A DNA stretch of 28,491 nucleotides from Cymbomonas tetramitiformis (GCA_001247695.2 LGRX02034927.1:72081-100571), one strand, 5' to 3'. Positions 18,084 to 28,353 are shown, counted from the first letter of the stretch. Made by a program: numbers and translations. Notes: generated from the sequence alone by a model not told the origin.

Positions 18084-19580
18084 GAAAGCGTCCAGGCGTG
18101 GACCGCTTTTCTTTTGGGGGGGAAGAGAGCGCGCCGCGGGTGGCACACGATGACCACCGCGAGCGCGCCGAGCGTACCGCCACGAGGCAACCGGATAGAT
18201 GGCCGCTGTCTCGGGCCGCGTGACGCGCAGCTGCCCCACCAGGCACGCCATACTCATGGTGCCTAGGGGTGGCGCGCAGCGTGTGCACGGCGACCGGGCG
18301 CCATCGAGGCTCTTCGGAGAGGAGATGAGCGGGCCTGGGAGCGTCACACCGCACACGCGTGCCCCGGCGACGAGCGCGGAGCGCAGCACCCACGTGAGGG
18401 TCGCTGCTGAGGCCTGTGTGGCCGACGCTCCGGGCGAGATGGCGCCCAGCGATGGGACGCTTCGCCACACGCAGACAAGGGGCGCCGCCCTTGTGCTCGT
18501 GTCGCCACAGGGTGAGCACGAGAGGTGCTCGCCCGCGCCCTTCCCCACGGCGCCATGAGAAAGCGTCCAGGCGTGGACCGCTTTTCTTTGGGGGGGGGAA
18601 GAGAGCGCGCCGCGGGTGGCACACGATGACCACCGCGAGCGCGCCGAGCGCACCGCCACGAGGCAGCTGGATAGATGGCCGCTGTCTCGGGCCGCGTGAC
18701 GCGCAGCTGCCCCACCAGGCACGCCATACTCATGGTGCCTAGGGGTGGCGCGCAGCGTGTGCACGGCGACCGGGCGCCATCGAGGCTCTTCGGAGAGGAG
18801 ATGAGCGGGCCTGGGAGCGTCACACCGCACACGCGTGCCCCGGCGACGAGCGCGGAGCGCAGCACCCACGTGAGGGTCGCTGCTGAGGCCTGTGTGGCCG
18901 ACGCTCCGGGCGAGATGGCGCCCAGCGATGGGACGCTTCGCCACACGCAGACAAGGGACGCCGCCCTTGTGCTCGTGTCGCTACAGGGTGAGCACGAGAG
19001 GTGCTCGCCCGCGCCCTTCCCCACGGCGCCATGAGAAAGCGTCCAGGCGTGGACCGCTTTTCTTTGGGGGGGGAAGAGAGCGCGCCGCGGGTGGCACACG
19101 ATGACCACCGCGAGCGCGCCGAGCGTACCGCCACGAGGCAGCCGGATAGATGGCCGCTGTCTCGGGCCGCGTGACGCGCAGCTGCCCCACCAGGCACGCC
19201 ATACTCATGGTGCCTAGGGGTGGCGCGCAGCGTGTGCACGGCGACCGGGCGCCATCGAGGCTCTTCGGAGAGGAGATGAGCGGGCCTGGGAGCGTCACAC
19301 CGCACACGCGTGCCCCGGCGACGAGCGCGGAGCGCAGCACCCACGTGAGGGTCGCTGCTGAGGCCTGTGTGGCCGACGCTCCGGGCGAGATGGCGCCCAG
19401 CGATGGGACGCCTCGCCACACGCAGACAAGGGGCGCCGCCCTTGTGCTCGTGTCGCTACAGGGTGAGCACGAGAGGTGCTCGCCTGCGCCCTTCCCCACG
19501 GCGCCAGGAGAAAGCGTCCAGGCGTGGACCGCTTTTCTTTTGGGGGGGAAGAGAGCGCGCCGAGCGCACCGCCACGCTAG
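18084..19580. repeat. 475/476-bp tandem repeat, 3 full units plus a partial
   Basis: GAAAGCGTCCAGGCGTGGAC begins at 18084, 18559, 19035 and 19510. The units differ at only a few positions, so amplification is recent. Each has an open 119-codon + strand frame (MAAVSGRVTRSCPTRH, at 18199, 18675, 19150), and the minus strand is also open over long stretches. GC-rich throughout. The fourth, partial unit has lost the stretch between two GCGCGCCG microhomologies and then runs into unique sequence reading GRTRIEDLVNLWH to a stop at 19695. No family recognised. Confidence 0.9.
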
Positions 19581-19695
19581 CCATTTCTTTGATGGTGAGG
19601 ACGTGGCCCAGCCGCTGGCGAGGGGCGCTCTTGGACGCACGCGAATTGAGGACCTGGTGAACCTATGGCATACGGTTGAAGCGGACGACGCGTAG

Positions 19696-20163
19696 TAGAC
19701 GGAGAACTGAGTTTGTGCGCCTGCACGACGAGCATATGTGACCTCTTGACCGAGGTCCCCTACTTGCAAAGATTTTTGTTCCGTATTATCGACAACCTTG
19801 GTAGCCGATGCGAGTGTTATGACCATCATGATGGCGGGAAATTGAAGACCGAAAGCTGCCTTGATATGAGTAGTGTGCCGCTGTGAGGAGCGCCAGCGAT
19901 GTGACCTTAGTGGAGCCCTCAAGCTAATCAGATGAGCAAACGCGATGAGCAAAGTAGTAATGTATATGTTCGCGAGGACGCTTCCCACGTGAAGGGGGGG
20001 GGAGTTGTGCTAGGACAACATACTGTGTCATGCGCGGATGACTCAGCGGTGTCATACATGCTAGCAGTGCCATACGCGCCTTACGATATTAGCGCCCGAG
20101 ACCCCTGTTGAGGAAGAGACCCCCCTTAGTGGGAGTACACAGTACTAGTGTACGGTGTAATAA
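19696..20163. other. No gene seen; mixed repeat debris
   Basis: Contains G-run 19995-20003 and, near 20120, ACCCCCCTTAGTGGGAG, a weak match to the dispersed hairpin block. No ORF of note. Confidence 0.4.
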
Positions 20164-20515
20164 GGTGTCATAGTGAAGCACTGACACCTCATACTGCATG
20201 ATACTGTAGTAGAAGCATCTGATAGGTTAATGAGACTTGGCCATGCTGACTAGGATTAACTCAGGGAGTTGAGTGAATAAGTAATGGCCAAGGCCAAAGA
20301 AACAGTTGAGTTTCCAAGAGTAAATACAGCCGACATGGCAAAAGATGTAATCCTAATTCTTATATGCAAGTAATATGCTGTAAGTCTAGACATAGCAGTC
20401 CTATGTCTAAAGAGCTGACCTAGCAGTACCTAGGCAGTTAGTTGGTCATTATATGCAGTCCATATAAGACCCCCATCAGTAGTTACAGTGCCTTGTGAGG
20501 AGCAGTCCTCCCACA
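20164..20515. other. Hairpin-dense region with recurrent CAGTC loops
   Basis: Inverted repeats in order: GGTGTCA/TGACACC (20164-20188); CTTGGCCAT/ATGGCCAAG (20236-20292, 39-nt loop); TAGACATAG-CAGTC-CTATGTCTA (20387-20409); CCTAG-CAGTAC-CTAGG (20419-20434); TTATATG-CAGTC-CATATAA (20449-20467). Last is TGTGaGGAG-CAGTC-CTCCCACA (20494-20515, one bulged A). Three loops are exactly CAGTC and one starts CAGTA. A CATATAAG near 20461 may be a TATA box, so this could be an LTR or a structured RNA. No ORF. Confidence 0.6.
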
Positions 20516-21127
20516 CAGAAGAAGACATCAAAAGTCAACTGTCGGTCAACTGTATGACCGTTATGACAATATGGCCACTATGACAGTGTCAAATATGGCC
20601 GTATGATATTTCCAATAGAATACTAGTTGTCCAATAGAACCAAAATATCACCAAAAGCTGTTAAGAACTTCGCCAGAAGGTATGAATAACTTCCTCCAGA
20701 AGGTAGTAGAAGGTACCAGCTGCCAAAAATAGCCTTAAGTATGGTAAGGATACAAGATCTGGCTCATCTGACTCTAAAATCTCTAATCTCTTCTAGGATG
20801 CTTAAAAACTGAAAGTTTTTCGCTATTTGTGCTATTCCGCAAAGTTTTATCATAGTCCCCAGCGGTCTTGCTTATTTATGTCTCAGAAGGAAGCTTGTAC
20901 TTTCCCCCCCCATACTTAAGCTCACGCTTAAGGAATCAGCAACAAATCTTAGCATCCGCGACATCTGGCAAACACCCAGCGAAAAGCGGCCACACGGGTC
21001 CACCAAAGACGTCCACGCGCATAATATGCCAGCTCCATAGCCGTCGGAGTGGACCAGAACCGAACATTCTTAAGATCAAGTGTCAAATCTCGCCCAGAGC
21101 CTTAAGAAAAAGCAAGATAACGCAGAT
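20516..21127. other. No gene seen; AT-rich sequence
   Basis: Short direct repeats (GTCAACTGT twice near 20535; TATGACC/TATGACA and ATATGGCC near 20550-20600). The 97-codon ORF at 20868 has no recognisable features. Confidence 0.4.
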
Positions 21128-21470
21128 CTCAACTAAATCCTCCACAAAGAAGATCCCGTAGCGAAACTTTTCCGTGTTTTTAGTGCACGTAACGCGCGCA
21201 ATTTGAGCCGTCGAACGCAAGCAGAGACAGCTCAAAACTCAAAAACGAAAAGTCGCCCAAGTCATCTTGTAGTCTCATCTTAAGTCCCCACAGAAGATCC
21301 TCAACCAAATCCTTCACAAAGAAGGTCCCATAGCGAAACCTTTCCGTGTTTACAACGCACGTACCGCGCGTATTTTGAGCCGTCAAACGCAAGCTGAAGC
21401 CGCTCAAAACGCAAACACCAAAGTCGCCATCTCCAACATCATGTAACTCGCAGATCCCACAGGTCCACAG
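21128..21470. repeat. 172-bp tandem duplication, 2 diverged copies
   Basis: CACAAAGAAG begins at 21143 and 21315. Both are followed by TCCC-TAGCGAAAC-TTTCCGTGTT, a GCACGTA-CGCGCG stretch, TTTGAGCCGTC-AACGCAAGC and GCTCAAAAC. A pyrimidine-rich tract follows at about 21529-21600. Confidence 0.85.
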
Positions 21471-21600
21471 AACGTTCCCATCATCTGAGAACCAATTTGT
21501 ACCAGGCACACTCCTGATAACTTAAAACACATTTCTTTTCTTTATTTTCTTCCTTATTTTTCTTTCTTTCTTTTTATATTTTCTGCTGTTTTTGGTGTGT

Positions 21601-22060
21601 AATATTAACTTCACAGTCTTATATTCCACTGTTTTATTGCATGACAAACTCTGGCTCCTAGCCTAGAATTACAATCACTTTTCCGATATAATGTCTGGTC
21701 TCAAACCTAATACATCTATACCCTTATGTTCACTCTTGGCATACAGCCTAACACTAACATGTAAAACTTGTCCTTAATTCATTCTCTTGATCAACACTAA
21801 CTGAGGTTCACTTTTCCCAAGCTTCCCCTTTCATCATGTTGCTCTTGAACTCACTAGCAGGATTCCTAGATTGACATCTGTCATCGGCCAATTACCAGCA
21901 GACCATGCCTGATTCTGTTACTCCTCCACCAATCATCAGGCAGATCATGATACTTGTATTGCCATTGCAGATCTTCTCCTGGAATCTACCATGAATCATT
22001 TCATTACAGATCTTCTCCTGAAATCTGCTTTGTCATCGATTATTTTCCCCACTCGCTCAC
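21601..22060. other. No gene seen
   Basis: AT-rich; a short internal echo (CAGATCTTCTCCTG-AATCT near 21968 and 22007). No ORF of note. Confidence 0.4.
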
Positions 22061-22690
22061 TTATGTGAATATCCGATAAATCCCCATTATTCGCGAGTGG
22101 GGCATGCACGCTCGGGGCATACCCATGGGGCATACGCCTCGGGGCATACCCATGGGGCATACGCCTCGGAGCATACCCATGGGGCATATGCCTCGGGGCA
22201 TACCCATGGGGCATACGCCTCGGGGCATACCCATGGGCCATACGCCTAGGGGCATACCCATGGGGCATACGCCTCGGGGCATACCCATGGGGCATACGCC
22301 TCGGGGCATACCCATGGGGCATACGCCTCGGGGCATACCCATGGGGCATACGCCTCGGGGCATACCCATGGGGCATACGCCTCGGGGCATACCCATGGGG
22401 CATACGCCTCGGGGCATACCCATGGGGCATACGCCTCGGGGCATACCCATGGGGCATACGCCTCGGGGCATACCCATGGGGCATACGCCTCGGGGCATAC
22501 CCATGGGGCATACGCCTCGGGGCATACCCATGGGGCATACGCCTCGGGGCATACCCATGGGGCATACGCCTTGGGGCATAGCCCTGAGTTGTCCGTGCCT
22601 CCCGGTACAATGCTGCGCACCCACATCATCAAAAATCGTCTCTAATCTACGGACGCGAGACCGCGTCATTCTGTTTGCTGTGGCAACCAT
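22061..22690 (-). pseudogene. Gag-like N-terminus running into a 9-residue repeat
   Basis: From the ATG at 22690 the minus strand reads MVATANRMTRSRVRRLETIF then DDVGAQH. This resembles the gag-like start at 16497 (RRALSTIFDLEAARH). The bases just before the two starts also match (TTCATCRTGGTTGC). After about 35 residues the frame enters the 27-bp array and becomes (GVCPMGMPR)n before a short unrelated tail. I read this as a retroelement gag start interrupted or truncated by a minisatellite; a genuine repeat protein is possible but unlikely. Confidence 0.45.
22114..22590. repeat. 27-bp minisatellite, 17 full copies
   Basis: GGGGCATACCCATGGGGCAT plus ACGCCTC recurs from 22114 to 22573 in exact 27-bp steps with very few substitutions. 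Each unit has CCATGG. Because 27 is a multiple of 3 and the unit lacks stops in several frames, ORFs pass through on both strands (+: MGHTPRGIP; -: GVCPMGMPR and HGYAPRRMP). Confidence 0.95.
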
Positions 22691-22747
22691 GATGAAGAGA
22701 CAGGGGAAAGGTTGAGCTAAGCAGGGTGATGGTGTAAGAACTGTCAC

Positions 22748-24242
22748 AGCGGCCAGATATACTGCAGAAGTCTCAGCAGAACAGATTGAAAATTACAGGT
22801 CGTAAGCGGAAGATTGAGAGCGGCCAAAATTCACAACGTGTGGAGCGTCCTCGCCAGGGCCAGTGGCGCACGATGCAGATCAACTCTCGCTGCGACGATA
22901 CTGCTGTAAAATAAAAAAACAATCCGTCACAAACCGATCTCCTGCGCAGCGAAGGCGAGCACAACGCGTGCCGCCATCACTGCCATGTCAAAAGGCCATA
23001 CCGCGAGAATGATACACCACCGCCCAAGTGGGCGCTCAACCCCTCCTACGTCCTACTTAGCCGAACATGGCAACAGCAAGGCGCTGTGCCATCATCAGAA
23101 TCCCCGGAAAGCCGGTGAGGGCCATAACCTGCGAGAAAGACAGATCCGCTGTCCGGCTAAGCTCGCTGAGCATCAAACTGATAATCACATAAACAGTGTC
23201 TGGCCGAGGCTTTATGCTCTCGGAAACCCAGACAGTGAAACAAGACTGTACTACTGTACTGTACTACTGTACAATACAGTGCTAGAATGTCACGGACACG
23301 ATACGGAAGCAGGGTCAGGCTAGGGGCTAGTCAGAGCCCATAATAACTAAGCCTAAACCCGAAGTCCAGCACAATATGCCTCCTGCCAAGATGCAACCAA
23401 TGATAGCCGAGGCCGTAGCATAGTTAGGAACTTGGAGGAAGAGATTTAGACAACTTAAGTGGTGTCAAACTAGATTACATGGGTATCAACAAATTTCACC
23501 CCTAGCCCATGTTTACTATGCAATTTACAGACTTTGCGGGGGTCTCCGATATGGACATGTATGTAATGTATCCAAGACTATAAGTGATGCCACAATGGTA
23601 AATAGTAATAATGGATACGTAAGGAAATAATTGAAAGTGTTTAGGGCTACCAAGAGCACATTGGATGCCGGTGACAAGATGATACATGATTTATTAAGGC
23701 AAAATGTTGAAAATCGGACTGTTGCAGCCGAGTTTGGGTAATAGAGTTTGACTAGTTATAAACTTTCACTGCATGCCGGATATGGCTAGGGGTGTTGGAT
23801 GACATATAAATAACCCCAAAAAAGTGCTCACTCAATTAGTGAGGGCTGGTTTTTTTAATATGCCGATTTTGGTGATCTCCAGCAGAAAAGTTGCACGACC
23901 GGCAGAGACTTTTCTCGGATTTTCTCGAAAATGAACCCTCAACTTTTGTCGTCAATTTTTTATAAGGAAATTAACTCCCTATTGATAGGCACTTGCTATT
24001 TACTTTTTCAAGTGAAAGTTTTTAAATTGTAATTTCGGGGCTCCTTATTGTGAACAAATATTTGCAGTTTTCTGTTGGATTTCCGAAGTGTTTTGTAAGA
24101 AAAATAGTCAATAAACTTGAATCTAGACATTTCTCAATTTTTTTAGGCAATCTAGATGACTAGACCTTCAAGTTCATCACTCACACCTACGGGTGCTCCA
24201 CCGAATATAAGGTGCTGGACGGAGTACGATTAAATCGGGCAA
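22748..24242. other. No gene recognised
   Basis: A 112-codon + ORF at 22985 shows no family features. A GTACTACT-type microsatellite lies at 23248-23278. A hairpin CTCACT-CAATT-AGTGAG near 23830 is followed by GGCTGGTTTTTTT. AT-rich from 23700. Confidence 0.4.
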
Positions 24243-25082
24243 ATGGACGGTTCATATATTCGAAATTCGGTAATTAAGCCAATGTTAAGGACCATCCGAC
24301 GGCCCGAACATCCTATTAAATTCTTATTTTCGGGGATCCTTATTTTCCGTGGAGCACCCGTACCCCAAATTCCCATTCCCCGAATTAATACATTTTTGGC
24401 GAAACCCCAAAACCCCTATTTACCGCGGCACCCGCGGCACCCTAAGAAAAAACGGAGCCCTCACGTCAGTATTAATTTTCAATTCACGTGTAGGAATCTT
24501 TCCAGAAATCGGAGCAAAATTACGCCAACGTCCGACGTGTCTCGTAAAATGGTCCACGCCACCCGTTTTTTGACCGAATTCGGTCTGCGGAACCTCTCTA
24601 TTCTATCCATCATTACAGTTCTTGCATCATTAATTTCCTCGTCCAGAATGCCATTCTGGACGAGGATTCTGCCCGCGCGCGAACTTTGCATCTTTATTCC
24701 TAAATCCTCAAAAGCGACCATTTATATCATTTATATATCATTTATACTGATCTTCAGAACAAGGAACGAGGAACAAATTTCCAGCCACCTCCAGAGGTGT
24801 CTCAAACTTTTCTCCTCGTTTTGTGGAGTCCTCGCGCTGGGCAAGCGAATAAATTTGAGCCACGTGGAGTCATATCTGCCGAGTTCAGAATTTCAAACCG
24901 AGCTCGGTGAACGTTTTCAAGCAGAGCTTGGACAAAATAAACGTTTTCATCTTATCGTTATGGAACTTGTGACACAGGGGCTGCAAAAAAAACCAAGATA
25001 TGGGACCGCTCCTTGCTCAAGCCTTACAGCAGACTTTGCCTGCCCAAGCCCGCGGAAACCCTTTGCAACCCATCACGAATAG
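24243..25082 (+). CDS. Long unassigned ORF (279 codons), doubtful
   Basis: The longest plain ORF in this AT-rich part. Composition is Arg/Ser/Ile-rich with a PRHPRHPKKKR stretch and a hydrophobic run (ATIYIIYISFILIF) produced by TTTATAT repeats. A perfect DNA palindrome lies within it. No motif or homologue recognised; it may be chance or decayed element sequence. Confidence 0.15.
   Translation: MDGSYIRNSVIKPMLRTIRRPEHPIKFLFSGILIFRGAPVPQIPIPRINTFLAKPQNPYLPRHPRHPKKKRSPHVSINFQFTCRNLSRNRSKITPTSDVSRKMVHATRFLTEFGLRNLSILSIITVLASLISSSRMPFWTRILPARELCIFIPKSSKATIYIIYISFILIFRTRNEEQISSHLQRCLKLFSSFCGVLALGKRINLSHVESYLPSSEFQTELGERFQAELGQNKRFHLIVMELVTQGLQKKPRYGTAPCSSLTADFACPSPRKPFATHHE
24637..24665. repeat. 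Perfect 14-bp inverted repeat with 1-nt centre
   Basis: CCTCGTCCAGAATG-C-CATTCTGGACGAGG. Either a recent fold-back event or a hairpin/binding site. Confidence 0.85.
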
Positions 25083-25798
25083 TCAGTCCATCCCCGCTTC
25101 GGAACCCAACGAAAAGGCCCAAACCCCTGTCGTGCCAGCCGTTGATGTTGACGAAAGGGTCAGAATACTGCTTTAGCAATATTCTGATACTTCAACTTGT
25201 TTTCATGGGTGTTCTACGACCTAATTGCGTGAGCATCCTTGAAAACGAGAGTCTTGCCGTGACCTCACACCTTGGAGCGCTTAATCGAGCATCCGCTAAA
25301 CCCCCGCAAGGGCGGGGGTATATCGGATGGGCGCAACGGATGCGCAAGAGTCTCGTCATCACTATTCTGTCCCTCTTTTTAGTTCACTCAATTCCAATCA
25401 AAAGATACAAGCAGAAATCAGTCGAAAATCAGTTTAACTTGTAAAGTTGGAACTTTGCGCAAAGCGGCAAGCTCGCGGGCATCTCAAAATGTCGAGATGT
25501 CCTCCCTTGATCCCAAGATTGTCGGTACCCCCGGGTTACTAACAGTCTTGGGAATAACATACAAACCATATGCGTGCTTAATATCACGTACATGGTTCAA
25601 ATACTCAAGGTCAAACAAGGGCTACTGTAGTCCTTTCGGTAGCAACTTTGAATGAATCGCCAGTTCGTTTCGGTCGGCTATCTGACGTGGAACTTGGTTT
25701 TTCCGACGTGTCATGACAAGAAGTGAGATATATAGGCTGAATATATGCTCGAACGCGTGTGTGCAGAACAGTCTCGCAGGGGCGGGTGTTCACGGATA
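25083..25798. other. No gene recognised; two hairpins
   Basis: ORF 25013-25444 shows no family features. The hairpins are 25160-25187 (TCAGAATAcTGC-TTTA-GCAaTATTCTGA) and 25290-25329 (CATCCG and CCCCCGC arms with symmetric 5-nt internal loops and an AAGG end loop). Confidence 0.4.
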
Positions 25799-26000
25799 CT
25801 AAGATGATATAAAATACTGAGTCAGGTGTTTTATAGCACACCGTGACACACGTGACAACGGACACTGGTGACACATCGGGCTGAGGGGTGACAGACAGGA
25901 GACCCACTGTGCCCCCCCCTTACAGTGGGGGTGGCAAGATTGGGCTCCCCGTGACACCACCTCACCCCGTGGGGTTGAGGTGTCACCAGGCAAAGAGACA
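25799..26000. mobile_element. LTR-like repeat element, copy with hairpin block
   Basis: CTAAGATGATATAAAATACT and GTGTTTTATAG match the start of the element at 12010. GTGACAC repeats, GAGGGGTGACAGACAGGAGA, CCCCCCCTTACAGTGGGGG and CTCCCCGTGACACCACCTCA (with CCCC next) match the blocks near 13300 and 14870. It precedes the second 142-codon ORF just as the copy at 13125 precedes the first. Confidence 0.6.
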
Positions 26001-26248
26001 GGAACAATGCAGGGTCTAGGAGCCAAACTGGCCCGAGCAGTCCGGCATGTGCCATCCCAAATTGTCCAAAGAGTCTGTCGCTAACTAAATCTAAAGAGTT
26101 CGGTTCCCTCGAGAGTCAATCACAAACCGTGCAGGCATGGAGAAGGGTCTTCGTCGAACTGTGCTGTCTCTACTTAATCTTGCTTGGGGCGGCGTCCTTC
26201 GATCGCATGCGTCAAGCGCCAGTGAGGCAATACTCACCCATACAACGT

Positions 26249-26677
26249 TCAACCAACGCCGGTGCGATGCCAGGGCCAAAAGCGGCCTGGCACCACCAGA
26301 GCGGATGCGTCAACGAAGAGGGGGCAGGGGGATGGAGGGTGAAAAATGCGGCGCGCCCCCACTCTGCCGCCAATGAGCGCGCAAGCAGAGGGGAGAATCG
26401 GTGTGATTGGTGTTGCAACACCACCGCACACCACCACACAGTGGCCAAGGGGCACGAAGGGTGGAGCGGAGAGCGGAGGATGCTGCGGACGCAAGTCGTC
26501 GTGCTCAGAGTTGTCGTCATTGGCGAAGGCGATAGACACGATGTTGGTGTCTGGTGCATAAGCACCACCAGACACCACCAGACCATAGCCAGGTGCAGGA
26601 TGCCGTCGACGGACTCGAAAAGATGCCAACGCTGAATGAACAGCGGGCATGCGCGCATTCTGGCGGTCAGCGGACAT
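26249..26677 (-). CDS. Conserved 142-codon ORF of unknown function, copy B
   Basis: It starts MSADRQNARMPAVHSAL and ends ALVVPGRFWPWHRTGVG, and has the same length as copy A at 13622-14050. DNA at the LVVSGGAYAPDT codons folds as a hairpin (GGTGTCTGGTGC-ATAA-GCACCACCAGACACC, three bases bulged). A GGTGAGTATT just past the stop could be a splice donor if the stop is spliced out of a longer transcript. The gene order LTR-like block, ORF (-), 172-bp dimer is the same as in copy A. Unknown function. Confidence 0.4.
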   Translation of the reverse strand: MSADRQNARMPAVHSALASFRVRRRHPAPGYGLVVSGGAYAPDTNIVSIAFANDDNSEHDDLRPQHPPLSAPPFVPLGHCVVVCGGVATPITPILPSACALIGGRVGARRIFHPPSPCPLFVDASALVVPGRFWPWHRTGVG

Positions 26678-26744
26678 GGTGGCTGACCGCTGGCTGGAGA
26701 ATTCCGCGAACGCCAAGTTAGGGTTCCCAAGCGAAGACATAACT

Positions 26745-27060
26745 TTCTGAAAAATGAACCAAATCCAACGATGGATGAGTCAAATTGGGGTAGATTTCGA
26801 CGAGGAAGACGCCGGTGACGTCAAACAAGTCGTGCGGCAAGCCAGTTGTCCTGCAGGAGCGGTGCTGCTGTCCAGAAAGGCGAGGGCGCGTTTGGGTGCG
26901 TGTCGAAAACGTAACTCCTCGCAAAATGAACCAAATCGGGCGATGTAAAAGCCAAATTGGGGTGAAATTCGACGAGGAAAACGGCGGTGAGGTCAAAAAT
27001 AACGTGCGGTAAGCCAGTTTTGCCACAGTTCGGGCGCTGCTGTCCAGAGTGTAGGGCACG
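26745..27060 (-). repeat. 172-bp dimeric repeat with CRE-like site, copy B
   Basis: Two units each hold AAATGAACCAAATC-type and GACGAGGAARACG sequence. TGACGTCA is at 26816-26823; the second unit has TGAGGTCA at 26988-26995, 172 bp on. It matches 14110-14440 and has the same position upstream of the 142-codon ORF. Confidence 0.7.
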
Positions 27061-27470
27061 TAGTTGGGAATGTTAGAAAACGCGTAAATACAACGGGGCT
27101 CAACTCCAGCCCAAATTGCCAACGGTTTGGTAATAAAATTTTGAACGCGGCCGCGATCTTCAACGGTGGCCGAGGTCTTAAAGTGGTTGCGGACGGCGGT
27201 GTGCGTCAGCTGCCGGCGGCGTGCGGCGGTTACAAGGAGAATCGGCGTGCTCCCCAGGGCTAGGTTGGCCAAAACGTGGGCGAAGTTTTATCGTGCCCCC
27301 CCCCAAATCCGTTTAAGGCATGTAGCACGGCTAGGTGGACGGGCTTGCACTATAAATTGCATAATCAATGAAAATGGCATTAAGAAGTCGCAAGAAGTTT
27401 CAAGAACATGTTAGAAGTTATAAGAAATCACCCGAATGCAATATTTTGCATTTTCGATAATTATTGTGGC
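27061..27470. other. No gene seen; degenerate satellite margin
   Basis: The end of this stretch (27380-27430) has irregular AAGAAGT/AGAAGTTAT motifs like those in the satellite that follows. Confidence 0.4.
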
Positions 27471-28300
27471 CACAGGGCTGCTATACAAGTCGCAGATGGG
27501 CCGCGGAGCAGGATATGCATGTCTCGTGGGCGCGTGAGATATGCAAATGATACGGTGAAGTTATTAGAAGTTGTGAGAAGTATCTAGAAGTTATTACTAG
27601 GCATCGAGCGGTGATATTTCACATCGGGACATATTCACGGGGTGCTGGGGAGCTAATTTCGTCTGTAAACAGACTGCAAAACAGAAAATGCATGTCTCGT
27701 GGGCGCGTGAGATATGCAAATGATACGGTGAAGTTATTAGAAGTTGTGAGAAGTATCTAGAAGTTATTACTAGGCATCAAGAAGTGATATTTCACATCGG
27801 GTCACATTCGCGGGGCGTTGGGGAGCTAATTTCGTCTGTAAACTGACTGCAAAACAGAAAATGCATGTCTCGTGGACGCGTGAGATATGCAAATGATACG
27901 GTGAAGTTATTAGAAGTTGTGAGAAGTATCTAGAAGTTATTACTAGGCATCGAGAAGTGATATTTCACATCGGGTCACATTCACGGGGCGTTGGGGGCTA
28001 ATTTCGTCTGTAAACTGACTGCAAAACAGAAAATGCATGTCTCGTGGGCGCGTGAGATATGCAAATGATACGGAGAAGTTATTAGAAGTTGTGAGAAGTA
28101 TTTAGAGGTCATACCTAGGTAATGAGAAGCGAAATTTCACATCGGGTCATATTCACGGGGTGCTGGGGAGCTAATTTCGTCTGTAAAAAGGGCTGCAAAG
28201 CAGAAATTGCATATATTGCGGGGGCGTGAGATGTAGCACGTGATACGGAGAAGTTATTCGAAGTATGTACAAGTCATAACAATATACACCGCAACATGGC
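27470..28300. repeat. ~173-bp satellite, about 4.7 copies
   Basis: ATGCAT (last copy TTGCAT) followed by GTCTCGTGGGCGCGTGAGAT begins at 27515, 27688, 27861, 28033 and, more diverged, 28207. Each unit carries ATGCAAAT (octamer; absent from the last) and four GAAGT motifs at exact 10-bp spacing (27557, 27567, 27577, 27587 in the first). Each also has TTCACATCGGG and GGGGAGCTAATTTCGTCTGT. The last unit is the most diverged. Confidence 0.92.
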
Positions 28301-28311
28301 CGTATCTACAA

Positions 28312-28353
28312 TATATACAATATATACAATATATACAATATATACAATATATA
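28312..28353. repeat. 9-bp microsatellite CAATATATA, 4-5 copies
   Basis: CAATATATA repeats head to tail directly after the 173-bp satellite. Confidence 0.9.

Noticed and set aside
18981..19988. 335-codon minus-strand ORF
   Set aside because: Built across the 475-bp repeat and flanking unique DNA; no family features; shadow of a GC-rich repeat.
23826..23855. Hairpin followed by T-run as a bacterial-type terminator
   Set aside because: The setting is eukaryotic and no gene ends there; could be chance in AT-rich DNA.
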